Assembly (NCBI RefSeq): GCF_008000995.1
Contig: NZ_CP042828.1
Span: forward strand, 1,240,001 to 1,304,000
DNA: 64,000 bases
Source: Ruania zhangjianzhongii
GTDB lineage: Bacteria > Actinomycetota > Actinomycetes > Actinomycetales > Beutenbergiaceae
Reading direction: 5' to 3'
Shown here: positions 16,796 to 24,822 of the stretch, piece after piece
Layout: the number at the start of each line of letters is the position of its first letter
Position numbering within the stretch: position 1 is the stretch's first letter
Made by a program: the position numbers and the translations under genes
Notes under the pieces: model-generated
The model's input: only the letters and a program-made list of their open reading frames with translations
Database searches by the model: none
What the model was told of the DNA's origin: nothing

Positions 16796-17317
16796 TCAGC
16801 CGGCGGCGCGCTCGCAGACCCACCCCGGTGGCGTGCTGCCGGTGCGGAGGAACCGGGCAAGCTCGGCGTGTGCAGCCTCGGACAGGTCCACATCGGCCCG
16901 GCTATAGATGATCGGCTCTTCTTTGCTGTTGTGTGCCTCGAGGAGTTCGAGCATGGTGCCGCAGCGGGTGACGAGATTGTGGCGCAGGCAGGAGTCCCCA
17001 GTGCCGCTCTCCAGTGCTTCCCCGAGCTGGTCCATCGCCCGCCACAGCTCGCCGTGTTCGCGCAGCATCACCATGATCGGCATCATCAGGCCGGCGGCCC
17101 GGATCGGCGGGAAGAGGAAGGCCTCCTCGAGGTAGATGTGCCGCCGCAGCGCGGTCATCGCGTCCAGGAGCGGGGCGACCCAGTTGCCGGTGGCGTCCTC
17201 GGCGCCGTTTCGGGCGCGGGCGACGAAGGCCTCGATGCCCGCATCGATCTCGCGGTGCTCTCGCGTGAGTAGCTCGCCGATCGAGATGCTCGCAGGGTTA
17301 CTGGCTGGTGCCGGCAT
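16796..17317 (-). CDS. Hemerythrin HHE-domain protein
   Basis: A 173-residue four-helix protein expected to bind a non-haem di-iron site. Ligand motifs appear in order: TREHREIDAGIEAFV, LRRHIYLEEAFLFPPI, LREHGELWRAMD and LLEAHNSKEEPIIY (H...HxxxE...H...HxxxE pattern). The ATG at 17315-17317 follows GAAGGA; the open frame extends upstream without homology. It lies 82 bases downstream of the OsmC gene in the same direction, so both may be part of one stress response to oxidants or nitric oxide. Confidence 0.87.
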   Translation of the reverse strand: MPAPASNPASISIGELLTREHREIDAGIEAFVARARNGAEDATGNWVAPLLDAMTALRRHIYLEEAFLFPPIRAAGLMMPIMVMLREHGELWRAMDQLGEALESGTGDSCLRHNLVTRCGTMLELLEAHNSKEEPIIYSRADVDLSEAAHAELARFLRTGSTPPGWVCERAAG

Positions 17318-17399
17318 AGTCGTCGTTCCTTCGGGAGGTGCCGCTGCGGCACTCGGGGCGCGTCCGCAGGTCCCGGTGCCGCAGCGTGCTTTTCTGGCC

Positions 17400-17846
17400 T
17401 CAGGCGGTCTCGAGTGCGGCGTCGACGGTGATGGTGGCCCCGGCGAACAGCCGCGAGATCGGGCACAGCGCGGAGGCGTCGTCCACAACCTTCGCGAAGC
17501 CTGCCTCGTCCAGCCCCGGGACCTGGGCGCGCACGCGCAGCGCCGAGGTGGTCACGGTGGGTGCGCCGTCCACCTCGTCCAAGGTGACGCTCGCCGTCAC
17601 CGTCAGCTGCTGCGCCGGCGTCTGGTTCTCACCGAGCTTGAGCGAGAGCGCCATCGAGTAGCAGGAGGAGTGCGCGGCGGCGGCCAGCTCCTCGGGGCTG
17701 GTCTTGCCTCCCGGGCCCTCGGTGCGTGCCGCCCAGGTGACCTTCTGATCGTCCAGTACTCCGCTGCTGCTGTTGCTCAGCGTGCCGACGCCCGCTGCCA
17801 AGGAGCCTGCCCAGGTGGTCTGCGCGCTCCGAACCGCGATGCTCAT
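17400..17846 (-). CDS. OsmC/Ohr-family peroxiredoxin
   Basis: A 148-residue thiol peroxidase that reduces organic hydroperoxides. The two redox Cys are in TSPEELAAAAHSSCYSMALS and ALCPISRLFAGATITVDA, the OsmC subfamily pattern. Length is normal for the family. A strong palindrome (17881-17895) lies 35 bases before the start. MarR/OhrR-type control would fit, but no marR gene is adjacent. Confidence 0.92.
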   Translation of the reverse strand: MSIAVRSAQTTWAGSLAAGVGTLSNSSSGVLDDQKVTWAARTEGPGGKTSPEELAAAAHSSCYSMALSLKLGENQTPAQQLTVTASVTLDEVDGAPTVTTSALRVRAQVPGLDEAGFAKVVDDASALCPISRLFAGATITVDAALETA

Positions 17847-17877
17847 CGTGCCCTTCTTTCCACTGCACTCGTCAGTT

Positions 17878-17898
17878 TATACAAGTAGTACTTGTGTA
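17878..17898 (-). promoter_or_regulatory. Palindromic operator upstream of osmC
   Basis: ACAAGTA-G-TACTTGT (17881-17895) is a perfect palindrome, extended by the TA/TA pair at 17878-17879 and 17897-17898. Its form (TACA...TGTA half-sites) is close to OhrR/MarR operators of organic-hydroperoxide genes. Confidence 0.6.
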
Positions 17899-18154
17899 AA
17901 TGGTACACGTCGATAGCCGCGGCGATAGGGGGCCGCCGAGCCGAGGATGGTGTGCGGGTGTGGGTGTGGGTGTGGGTGTGGGTGCGGGTGTGGGTGTGGT
18001 GGCTGCGGGTGCGGACGGCGCGCGGGTGCGGGGGTCGGCCTGCGCATTGACCGCATCTCGATATCGATAATGATAACGACTCGCATTACTGGTAATGTCC
18101 GGACCACTCAAACCGGAAGGGAGTGGGCCGACTGTTCTGTCGGCCCGATTGCAC
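17899..18154. promoter_or_regulatory. Intergenic region before the zinc operon: G-rich array and Zur-like sites
   Basis: No gene is seen here. From 17956 to about 18000 the plus strand has seven GGG runs at six-base intervals (GGGTGT units), able to form a G-quadruplex. At 18064-18079 TCGATAATGATAACGA resembles actinobacterial Zur/Fur boxes (core AATGAT). At 18084-18097 CATTAC-TG-GTAATG is a second palindrome. Zinc-dependent repression of the aztDC pair is the natural inference. Confidence 0.55.
18115..18154 (+). promoter_or_regulatory. Shine-Dalgarno brought to the aztD start by a hairpin
   Basis: GGAAGGGAG (18115-18123) is 31 bases from the ATG at 18155, too far to act in linear form. Between them GGGCCGAC-TGTTCT-GTCGGCCC (18125-18146) forms a perfect 8-bp hairpin. 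Folding it leaves about 9 bases between the Shine-Dalgarno and the ATG. Confidence 0.5.
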
Positions 18155-19591
18155 ATGTCCACCACATCTCTCCTCAGCCGCCGGCGCGGCACCGCTATCG
18201 CCCTGTTCGCTCTGGCACCGTTCGTCCTCGCAGCCTGTGCCGAACAACCGGACCCCGCCGGCGGGGCCGGCCCAGCCGAGACCGAGCAGGCCGCGGAGCC
18301 CGCCGAGGTGGCCGCGGTCAGCCCCCGTCTGCTGCTCAGCTACGACGGCGGAATCCAGGTGCTCGACGCCACCACCCTTGAGACCGTGGGGGACCTGCCT
18401 GCCGACGGCTTCCTCCGCCTGAACACTGCCGGCAACGGCCGGCATGCCCTGGTCTCCACCGGCGGTGGCTTCCAACTGCTCGACGCCGGAGCATGGGCCG
18501 AACCGCACGGCGACCACTCGCACTACTACACCGCCGCCCCGGAGCTCACCGACATCACCTACGCGGCCGAGGCTCCCGGGCACGTGATCAGCCACGACGG
18601 ACAGGTGTCGTTGTTCGACGACGGCACCGGGGCGGTCACGGTGCTGGATGCGGCGCAGATCGCGGCCGGTCCCGAGGGGTCCGTGCTGCGCGAGTACGTC
18701 ACGCCCGCGCCGCACCACGGCGTGGCCATCGCTCTCGAAGACGACTCCCTGGTGGTCACCGAAGGTACGGAGGAGGAGCGCAGCAGCCTCCTGGTGCTGG
18801 ACGCCGAGGGTGCAGAGATCGCAGCCTCCGATGACTGCCCCGGAGTCCACGGCGCCGAGGTGGCTGCCGACGGCGCAGTCGTGGCCGGCTGTGAGGACGG
18901 TGCGTTGGTCTACCGCGACGGGCAGATCACCCACGCCGACAGCCCGGACGACTACGGCCGGATCGGCAACCAGGCCGCCGCCCCGAACTCGCCGATCGTG
19001 CTCGGGGACTACAAGAGCGACCCGGATGCCGAGCTGGAGCGGCCCACCCAGGTGTCTCTGATCGACACGCGCACCGCGGAGGTCTCGCTGGTGGAGCTCC
19101 CGGCCTCCTACTCCTTCCGCTCCCTGGCCCGCGGTGACGACGGCGAGGCGCTCGTGCTCGGCACCGACGGTGCGATCCACGTGATCGACCCGGAGGCCGG
19201 TGAGCTGGAGCGTTCGATCCCGGTGATCGAGGCGTGGGAAGAGCCGGGTGAGTGGCAGCAGCCCCGGCCCACGATCGCCGTCGGCGGCGGAACCGCCTAC
19301 GTGAGTGACCCGAACGCCCAGGCGATCTACGCCGTCGACCTGGAGAGCGGCGAAGTGTGGAACAGCGCGCAGCTGCCCGTGGCCGGCAACGAGCTGGCAC
19401 TGATCAGCGGGGACGCCGAGGCCGCTGAGCACGGTGACGGTGGCGACGCCGGCCACGAGCACGAGGACCACGAGCATGAGCACGGTGACGGTGGCGACGC
19501 CGGTCACGAGCACGAGGACGAGCACGAGCACGAGGACCACGAGCACGGGGACCACGAGCACGAGCACGAGGACCACGGCCACGATGACTGA
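18155..19591 (+). CDS. aztD: Zinc metallochaperone AztD-like lipoprotein
   Basis: A 478-residue exported protein with lipobox LAAC (Cys28) and a beta-propeller built of short repeats (LLSYDGGIQVLDATTLETVGDL, HVISHDGQVSLFDDGTGAVTVLD, AIYAVDLESGEVW). Its C-terminal 55 residues are almost only His, Glu, Asp and Gly. AztD proteins carry zinc to the binding protein AztC, whose gene follows with an 8-base overlap. The His-rich tail here is C-terminal and built from a duplicated 51-bp unit. An in-frame ATG at 18095 would sit inside the putative Zur site, so 18155 is preferred. Zinc chaperone function is by family and context. Confidence 0.82.
   Translation: MSTTSLLSRRRGTAIALFALAPFVLAACAEQPDPAGGAGPAETEQAAEPAEVAAVSPRLLLSYDGGIQVLDATTLETVGDLPADGFLRLNTAGNGRHALVSTGGGFQLLDAGAWAEPHGDHSHYYTAAPELTDITYAAEAPGHVISHDGQVSLFDDGTGAVTVLDAAQIAAGPEGSVLREYVTPAPHHGVAIALEDDSLVVTEGTEEERSSLLVLDAEGAEIAASDDCPGVHGAEVAADGAVVAGCEDGALVYRDGQITHADSPDDYGRIGNQAAAPNSPIVLGDYKSDPDAELERPTQVSLIDTRTAEVSLVELPASYSFRSLARGDDGEALVLGTDGAIHVIDPEAGELERSIPVIEAWEEPGEWQQPRPTIAVGGGTAYVSDPNAQAIYAVDLESGEVWNSAQLPVAGNELALISGDAEAAEHGDGGDAGHEHEDHEHEHGDGGDAGHEHEDEHEHEDHEHGDHEHEHEDHGHDD
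19430..19531 (+). repeat. 51-bp tandem duplication encoding HGDGGDAGHEHEDHEHE
   Basis: Bases 19430-19480 are repeated from 19481 (CACGGTGACGGTGGCGACGC at the start of each unit), followed by shorter GAGCACGAG repeats to about 19580. It encodes the metal-binding tail of AztD. Confidence 0.9.
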
Positions 19592-20465
19592 CCGTCTCCG
19601 GCCGGCGGCCGCCCTGGTGGCGGTCGCCGGCCTGCTCGGCGCAGCGGCGTGCACTCCAGGAGATACCGGCGACGGCGGAACTTCCGTTCTCGCCTCGTTC
19701 TACCCGTTGGTGTTCGTCGCCGAAGAGGTGGGTGGACCGGAGGTCGAGGTGGAGAGCCTGACTCCGGCCGGAGGCGATCCGCACAGCCTAGAGCTGTCCC
19801 CGGCGCAGATCATGCAGCTCGACCAGGCGGATCTGGTCGTCTACAGCGCCGGACTGCAGGCGGCAGTGGACGAGGCGATCGCCACCCAGGCCCCGGAGGA
19901 TGTGATCGATGCCATGGCGGCGGCCGGCCTCACCGGTGACACGGCCGAGAGTCGTGATCCGCACTTCTGGCTCGATCCGACGCTGCTGGAGCCGGTGGCG
20001 ACGGAGGTGGCCGAGCAGCTGGGTGCCGCCGACCCCGACCATGCGCAGGAGTACGCGGCGCGGGCCGAGGAGCTGGTGGCCGAGCTCGCCGAGCTGGACC
20101 AGCACTACAGCGACGAGCTGGCCGCATGCCAAGGTGCCGTGCTGATCACCTCGCACGAGGCGTTCGGCTATCTCGCCGACCGGTACGGGCTGCAACAGGA
20201 AGGTATCGCCGGGATCGACCCCGAGGTCGAGACATCGCCGGCCCGGGTGCGCGAGGTGGGGGAGCTGGTCCGCGACCACGAAGTGCGCACGCTGTACTTC
20301 GAGACGATCGCCTCGCCACGGGTGACCGAACAGCTGGCCGCCGAGCTCGACGTCGATACCGCAGTGCTTGATCCACTGGAGAGCCCGCCCGCCGAGGGGG
20401 ACTACCTGACGGCGATGACGGCCAACCTGGAGGCGCTCACCAGCGGACTGACCTGTGGGGACTGA
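19584..20465 (+). CDS. aztC: Zinc-binding lipoprotein of an ABC transporter, AztC-like
   Basis: A 293-residue cluster A-I (ZnuA/TroA family) solute-binding protein. Signal peptide and lipobox GAAAC (Cys23). Zinc ligand regions are LTPAGGDPHSLELSPAQ, ESRDPHFWLDPTLL, ITSHEAFGYLADRYGL and a late acidic site near DVDTAVLDPLESP. The His-rich loop of ZnuA is absent, as in AztC, which receives zinc from AztD. The ATG at 19584 overlaps the aztD stop; the longer open frame from 19434 is only the His-repeat read in another frame. No permease or ATPase gene (aztAB) is beside it, so the pair is an orphan here. Confidence 0.9.
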   Translation: MTDRLRPAAALVAVAGLLGAAACTPGDTGDGGTSVLASFYPLVFVAEEVGGPEVEVESLTPAGGDPHSLELSPAQIMQLDQADLVVYSAGLQAAVDEAIATQAPEDVIDAMAAAGLTGDTAESRDPHFWLDPTLLEPVATEVAEQLGAADPDHAQEYAARAEELVAELAELDQHYSDELAACQGAVLITSHEAFGYLADRYGLQQEGIAGIDPEVETSPARVREVGELVRDHEVRTLYFETIASPRVTEQLAAELDVDTAVLDPLESPPAEGDYLTAMTANLEALTSGLTCGD

Positions 20466-20574
20466 GACCCGGCGCCGGAGGGCCCCTCGGCGCCCGGATA
20501 CGGTGTGGTGATCAGCGGCGACGGCCGGACGACCGGCGCTGCCTGTCTCAGTTGACGATCAGGATGGAGCGGCA

Positions 20575-21231
20575 ATGACGGCCTCGCGCAGGATCATGTG
20601 TTTCGGCGACTCCCTCACTTGGGGGTGGGTACCGGTCGAGGGTGGCGCACCCAGCTGGCGCTACGGCCCCGATCAGCGCTGGACCGGACTCCTGGCGGCC
20701 GAGCTGGGCGCCGAGGTGGCGGTGATCGAGGAAGGGCTCTCCGCCCGGGTGGCTGCCGGTCCGGACCCGACCGATCCCCGCCTGTTCGCCCAGGACCACC
20801 TGCCCAGCCTGCTCGCCTCCCACCTGCCGCTGGACCTGGTGATCCTCATGCTCGGCACCAATGACGCCAAGGCGTACCTGGACCGCACTCCGGTGCAGAT
20901 CGCCGCCGGCGTCTCGACGCTGCTCGGTCAGGTGGCCGCCTCGGCCGGGGGAGTGGGCACCAGCTATCCTGCTCCGCAGGTGCTCCTGGTCAGCCCACCG
21001 CCACTGGCGCCGATGCCGCATCCCTGGTTCGCCGAGATCTTCGCCGGGGGCCGGGAGAAGACCCTCGCGCTGCCCGGCCTGTATCGGGCGCTCGCGGACT
21101 TCACCGGGGTCGCATTCTTCGATGCCGGTGAGGCGACGGCCACCAACGGTGTGGATGGGATCCACTTCAGTGAGCAGGACAACCGGGACCTGGCCGCCGG
21201 GCTCACCCCGGTGGTACGCGGCCTCCTCTGA
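20575..21231 (+). CDS. SGNH hydrolase / acyltransferase, MsAcT-like
   Basis: A 218-residue cytoplasmic esterase. Block I RIMCFGDSLTWGWVPVEGGAP carries the catalytic Ser13; LMLGTNDAKAYLDRTP is block III (oxyanion Asn); GVDGIHFSEQDNRDL has the catalytic Asp and His. These sequences and VSPPPLAPMPHPWF match closely the Mycobacterium smegmatis acyltransferase/perhydrolase MsAcT, an octamer that prefers transesterification over hydrolysis even in water. Length equals that family. It is a single gene with no operon partner. Similarity to MsAcT is from memory of that sequence. Confidence 0.9.
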   Translation: MTASRRIMCFGDSLTWGWVPVEGGAPSWRYGPDQRWTGLLAAELGAEVAVIEEGLSARVAAGPDPTDPRLFAQDHLPSLLASHLPLDLVILMLGTNDAKAYLDRTPVQIAAGVSTLLGQVAASAGGVGTSYPAPQVLLVSPPPLAPMPHPWFAEIFAGGREKTLALPGLYRALADFTGVAFFDAGEATATNGVDGIHFSEQDNRDLAAGLTPVVRGLL

Positions 21232-21270
21232 ACGCGCCTGGCCGAGCACGGCGCGGACCGATCGCTCGAC

Positions 21271-22188
21271 TTAGCGCGCGGCGCTGGTCGCAGGCGGGGT
21301 GGCGGCCTGACGCCGGGCCAGGGTGGTGATGAAGGTGGCGACCTCCCCGGGGTTCTCTTCGGCCATGAAGTGCCCGGATGCGGTCGCCTTATAGGTCAGG
21401 TCCGGCGCCCAGGCCCGCCAGAGCGCTGCGGCGTCGAATCCGAGCTGCGCACCCCAGTCCTGAGAGATGACGCCCACCGGCATGGCCAGCTGTCTGCCGT
21501 CGGCCCGGTCGGCCCGGTCCATGTCGAGGTCGATGCCGGCGGAGGCGCGGTAGTCGGCCACGATCGAGTCGACGGCGGCGACCGCGCTGTCGATGTAGTA
21601 GTCGCGCTCCTGCGCGGTGAAGGTCGACCCGTCGGTGTCCCAGGTGTCCAGGAAGGAGGCGAAGAACTCGGGGGCGACGGCGGCGATCATCTTCTCGGGC
21701 AGGCCCACCGGCTGCGCCATCAGGTAGAGGTGCCAGGCGACCTTGGCGTCCACCCCGTGTAGAACGGACCAGGTGTCCAGGGTCGGCAGCACATCGAGGA
21801 TGCCGAGGTAGTCGATGGTCTCCGGGTGGTCCAGGCCGGCGCGTACGGCCACCAGGGCTCCGCGGTCGTGGCCGATCAGGCCGAAGTGGTCGAAGCCGAG
21901 AGCCCCGGTGATGTTCACGACGTCGTTGGCCATGGTGCGTTTGGAGTAGGTCTGCGGCCCGTCTTCGGCAGGCTTGTCGCTGCGGCCGTAGCCGCGCAGG
22001 TCCGGAACGATGACCGTGTGTGTGCTGGCGAGCTGCCGGGCGACGTGCCGCCACATGTAGTGCGTCTGGGGGAAGCCGTGCAGGAGCACCACGGCCGGCC
22101 CGTTGCCACCGACGGCCACCTGGATCTGGACGTCGCCTGCTCCGGGCAGAGTGCGGGAGGTGAAGCCGTCGATGGTCAGAGCGTTCAT
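21271..22188 (-). CDS. Alpha/beta hydrolase, haloacetate-dehalogenase-like
   Basis: A 305-residue alpha/beta hydrolase with HGFPQTHYMWR (oxyanion), DLRGYGRSDKP, nucleophile elbow GHDRGA (Asp nucleophile) and a C-terminal SGHFMAEENP His. The cap (LDVLPTLDTWSVLHGVDAKVAWHLYLMAQPVGLPEKMI) aligns with fluoroacetate dehalogenase. However, the second carboxylate-binding Arg of that enzyme (DRGAR) is Leu here, and the halide-pocket Trp after the conserved His (HW) is Leu. Defluorination is therefore doubtful; epoxide or ester hydrolysis is possible. The ATG at 22186-22188 follows AGGAGA. It lies 14 bases downstream of a TetR gene and is co-transcribed with it. Confidence 0.82.
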   Translation of the reverse strand: MNALTIDGFTSRTLPGAGDVQIQVAVGGNGPAVVLLHGFPQTHYMWRHVARQLASTHTVIVPDLRGYGRSDKPAEDGPQTYSKRTMANDVVNITGALGFDHFGLIGHDRGALVAVRAGLDHPETIDYLGILDVLPTLDTWSVLHGVDAKVAWHLYLMAQPVGLPEKMIAAVAPEFFASFLDTWDTDGSTFTAQERDYYIDSAVAAVDSIVADYRASAGIDLDMDRADRADGRQLAMPVGVISQDWGAQLGFDAAALWRAWAPDLTYKATASGHFMAEENPGEVATFITTLARRQAATPPATSAAR

Positions 22189-22202
22189 GGGTTCTCCTGT
22201 GA

Positions 22203-22871
22203 TCACGATGCTGGGCTTGGCTGGGAAAGGCTGGACGGGTCGCCGGAGAAGATTCCGGCGGGAAGCGGGCCGCGGCTCTCGGCGCTGGCGTGCAGTGCCG
22301 GCAGCACGATCGTGTCGATGAGGGCGGCGAGATAGGTGTCATCGACGAGCAGGCCGTTCACCCGGCGGAGGAGCAGGGCCGCACCGACCACCTCCTCGAA
22401 CCCGAAGGGGCGGACGCCGGGCGGTAGTTCCCCGCGCGCTGCGGCGGCCTCGAGCATCTCGACCGGCAGCCGGGCGCCAGTGGGTCCCACTGCGGTCTCG
22501 ATGGCGTCGCACAGTTCCGGATCCTCCAGGCCCGCCTGGAGCAGGAGCATCGCGGTCTGGCTGTCGGCCGCGCGCAGGGTGCGATCGAGCCGGCGGCACA
22601 GCGCCAGCAGGTCTCCGCGCAGGGTCCCGGTGTCGATCCGGTCAGCGGTGTTGTGCCGCGCCGGTCCTGCCTTGATCGCAGCGATCACCATGTCCCGCTT
22701 CGCCGACCACCGTCGGTACAGGCTCGCCTTGGACGCGCCACACCGGCGAGCGACCGCTTCGAAGGTGACACCGTCGTAGCCCTGCTCCGCCAGGAGCGAG
22801 TTCACCGCCTCGACGATGCGTTCCTGCAGGTGCTCATCTCGGGGGCGACCACGACGGGGTGACTCGTTCAC
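22203..22871 (-). CDS. TetR-family transcriptional regulator
   Basis: A 222-residue regulator (MNESPRRGRPRDEHLQERIVEAVNSLLAEQGYDGVTFEAVARRCGASKASLYRRW) with the TetR helix-turn-helix, a GRPR arm and a C-terminal all-helical domain of the TetR_C_16-like type. The frame can begin at GTG 22889, but that codon lies inside the operator; GTG 22871 is 6 bases after TATAGT and gives a leaderless mRNA. It is followed closely by the alpha/beta hydrolase gene, its probable target along with itself. Confidence 0.88.
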   Translation of the reverse strand: MNESPRRGRPRDEHLQERIVEAVNSLLAEQGYDGVTFEAVARRCGASKASLYRRWSAKRDMVIAAIKAGPARHNTADRIDTGTLRGDLLALCRRLDRTLRAADSQTAMLLLQAGLEDPELCDAIETAVGPTGARLPVEMLEAAAARGELPPGVRPFGFEEVVGAALLLRRVNGLLVDDTYLAALIDTIVLPALHASAESRGPLPAGIFSGDPSSLSQPSPAS

Positions 22872-22874
22872 CTT

Positions 22875-22904
22875 ATTACTATACGGCACGTCTCGTATAG
22901 TAAT
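22875..22904 (-). promoter_or_regulatory. 11-bp-arm palindromic operator of the TetR-hydrolase operon
   Basis: ATTACTATACG (22875-22885) and CGTATAGTAAT (22894-22904) are perfect inverted repeats with an 8-base spacer. The arm nearest the gene contains the TATAGT -10 box. Bound repressor would cover the promoter. Confidence 0.75.
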
Positions 22905-22975
22905 GCATGGTCGGGACCTTCCCGATCAGTGTTCCCGGGTCGTGCAGGCCGCCGGCACTCGCTCGTTGCGATCGA

Positions 22976-24775
22976 TCACCGTCGGACTCGGCGTGCCTGG
23001 ACGGCGCGGCCGAGGTCGCTGAAGGCGAGGTCGCCGTGGACGGCCGCTCCCGCCGTCACGCCCGCTGCTGTCGCAGTCATCAGCATGGCCATCGGTTCGC
23101 TGGCGTTGCCGATGGCCCAGACCCCCGGGATCGCGGTCATGCCGCGCTGGTCGGCCTGGATCTGACGGCCGAACGGCGTCGCCGTCGGCTCACCACCGAG
23201 CCCTTCGAACAACTCGGTCCGCGCGTGGAACTTCGGCGCGATGACTACGGCATCGGCCTCGAAGGTCCGCCCGCCTTCGATCTCCACCGCTCGGACCTGC
23301 GTGCCGTCAACGACGAGGCGCTCGACGCGGGGCCGCACTACGGAGACGTCCAGAGCGGCCAACTGCTCCCACTGTTCCTCGGTGGGCTCTGCCGCCTGGT
23401 GCAGGAACAGTGTGACCTGCTCGCTGAGCTGGCGGAACAGCAGCGCCTGGTGGACCGCTACCTCGTCGCGGGCCAGGATCGCGATGCGCTGATCACGAAC
23501 CTCCCAGCCATGGCAGAAGGGGCAGTGCAGCACCGTGTGCCCCCATGCCTGTGCTACGCCGGGAACATCCGGGAGATCATCGACGAGGCCGGTCGCGAGG
23601 ACGAGGCGACGAGCGTGGACCAGGTGGGAACCGCCGTCGACCTCGATCGTGAAGTCATCGACAGCGCCGGAGGCTGCGGTGGCATGCCCGGACATGAACC
23701 GCACACCATAGGCGTGCGCCTCCGCGCGCCCGCGCGCGAGAAGGTCCAGCGGAGAGATCCCCTCATTGCCGAGCACGTTGTGCGCACCCTCGGCCGGAGC
23801 GTTTCGCGGCTGCCCGGCATCGATCACGACGACGTCGCGTCGCGAGCGGGCGAGCGCAACGGCGGCTGCCAACCCCGCGGAGCCACCACCGACGACCACG
23901 ACCTCGGCCTCCACCTGCTCGCGGGCAGGCTCCGGGCGAGTGGCCACCCACACCGCCCGACCAGCAGTGAACGAGAGGTCGGACGTGCCCGCATCGAGTG
24001 CGTCGATGGCGCCATCAACAGCTGCTCGGTCATCGCTGGACGCGTCATCGACCAGCTGGTCGCGGTGGGCCTGGAGCCGCGTCATCAGGTAACGGGCTCC
24101 GTCCGGCGACTGGCCGGACGCGGCGAAGGTGTGTTCGTGGTGCTGGACGGGAGCGAACCCGGCTTCAGCGAGCGCACCCGTCCAGTCCGTGGCCGCGGGA
24201 TGGCTGTGCCCTGTCGGTGCACTCAGGAGACGGTCGTCCAGACCCGGACGGCCGCTACCCAGGTCCGCCGGCTCGAACGTTTCTGTACCGGACAGCTCCG
24301 TGAGGACCAGCACGCCCCCAGGGCGCAGGGCCGCACCTGCTTGCCGCAGTACCTTCGCGGGATCGGCGACGTGGTGCAACGACAGTGCCGCCCAGACCAG
24401 GTCCACCTCAGCGGGTAGTGCCGCCGGCCAGTCGCCGTCGAGGTCGACCTGGTGGCTGTGGACTCTGTCTGCCACATCGGCTGCCGCCGCGGCGGTGCGG
24501 AGTCGCTCGAGTAGTTCCGCCGAGACGTCCAGGCTGTGAATACGCGCCTCCGGGAATCGCGTGGCAAGGGCGATCGTTCCGGCGCCGGTCCCGGCGCCGA
24601 GATCAACGATGGTCGTGGGGGTGGTCGCCAATGCGGTGGCTGCCGCGGTGAGCGCTTTGTCCAGGATCGGGGTACTCAGCCTTGCTTCGCGCTCGAGGTG
24701 CTCCGCGAGGCCTGCGGGAAGGTCGTGCCAGGGCTCCTGACCGGGATGCGGGGAATGTGTGTGGCGTTGACTCAT
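22976..24775 (-). CDS. Fusion: class I SAM methyltransferase + thioredoxin-reductase-like FAD oxidoreductase
   Basis: A 599-residue two-domain protein. Residues 1 to about 275 are a methyltransferase (IVDLGAGTGAGTIALATRFP near 56, HSLDVSAELLERL, VWAALSLHHVADP, GGVLVLTELSG). Residues about 285-599 are a class II pyridine nucleotide-disulfide oxidoreductase (EVVVVGGGSAGLAAAVALA FAD loop, HTVLHCPFCHGWEVRDQ with a CxxC, GVWAIGNASEPMAMLMTATAAG). The CPFCHGWE site is that of the TrxR-like group without a thioredoxin partner. The start ATG 24773-24775 lies 7 bases after TATCGT. It is divergent from an XRE-cupin regulator sharing a 47-base promoter. The fusion suggests sequential reduction and methylation of one substrate. 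Confidence 0.88.
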   Translation of the reverse strand: MSQRHTHSPHPGQEPWHDLPAGLAEHLEREARLSTPILDKALTAAATALATTPTTIVDLGAGTGAGTIALATRFPEARIHSLDVSAELLERLRTAAAAADVADRVHSHQVDLDGDWPAALPAEVDLVWAALSLHHVADPAKVLRQAGAALRPGGVLVLTELSGTETFEPADLGSGRPGLDDRLLSAPTGHSHPAATDWTGALAEAGFAPVQHHEHTFAASGQSPDGARYLMTRLQAHRDQLVDDASSDDRAAVDGAIDALDAGTSDLSFTAGRAVWVATRPEPAREQVEAEVVVVGGGSAGLAAAVALARSRRDVVVIDAGQPRNAPAEGAHNVLGNEGISPLDLLARGRAEAHAYGVRFMSGHATAASGAVDDFTIEVDGGSHLVHARRLVLATGLVDDLPDVPGVAQAWGHTVLHCPFCHGWEVRDQRIAILARDEVAVHQALLFRQLSEQVTLFLHQAAEPTEEQWEQLAALDVSVVRPRVERLVVDGTQVRAVEIEGGRTFEADAVVIAPKFHARTELFEGLGGEPTATPFGRQIQADQRGMTAIPGVWAIGNASEPMAMLMTATAAGVTAGAAVHGDLAFSDLGRAVQARRVRR

Positions 24776-24822
24776 ATCGAGAACGATACTCAATATTGCG
24801 GTAAGAGGATACGATCTTGCAT
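24776..24822. promoter_or_regulatory. Face-to-face leaderless promoters of the fusion gene and the XRE-cupin gene
   Basis: TATCGT lies 7 bases before the minus-strand ATG (24775) and TACGAT (24810-24815) lies 7 bases before the plus-strand ATG (24823). The 47-base gap is the most AT-rich stretch nearby. A single regulator site here could control both genes. Confidence 0.6.

Noticed and set aside
19434-19583. N-terminal extension of AztC over the His-repeat
   Set aside because: It is a Thr/Ser/Val reading of the aztD repeat in another frame; a signal peptide begins at ATG 19584.
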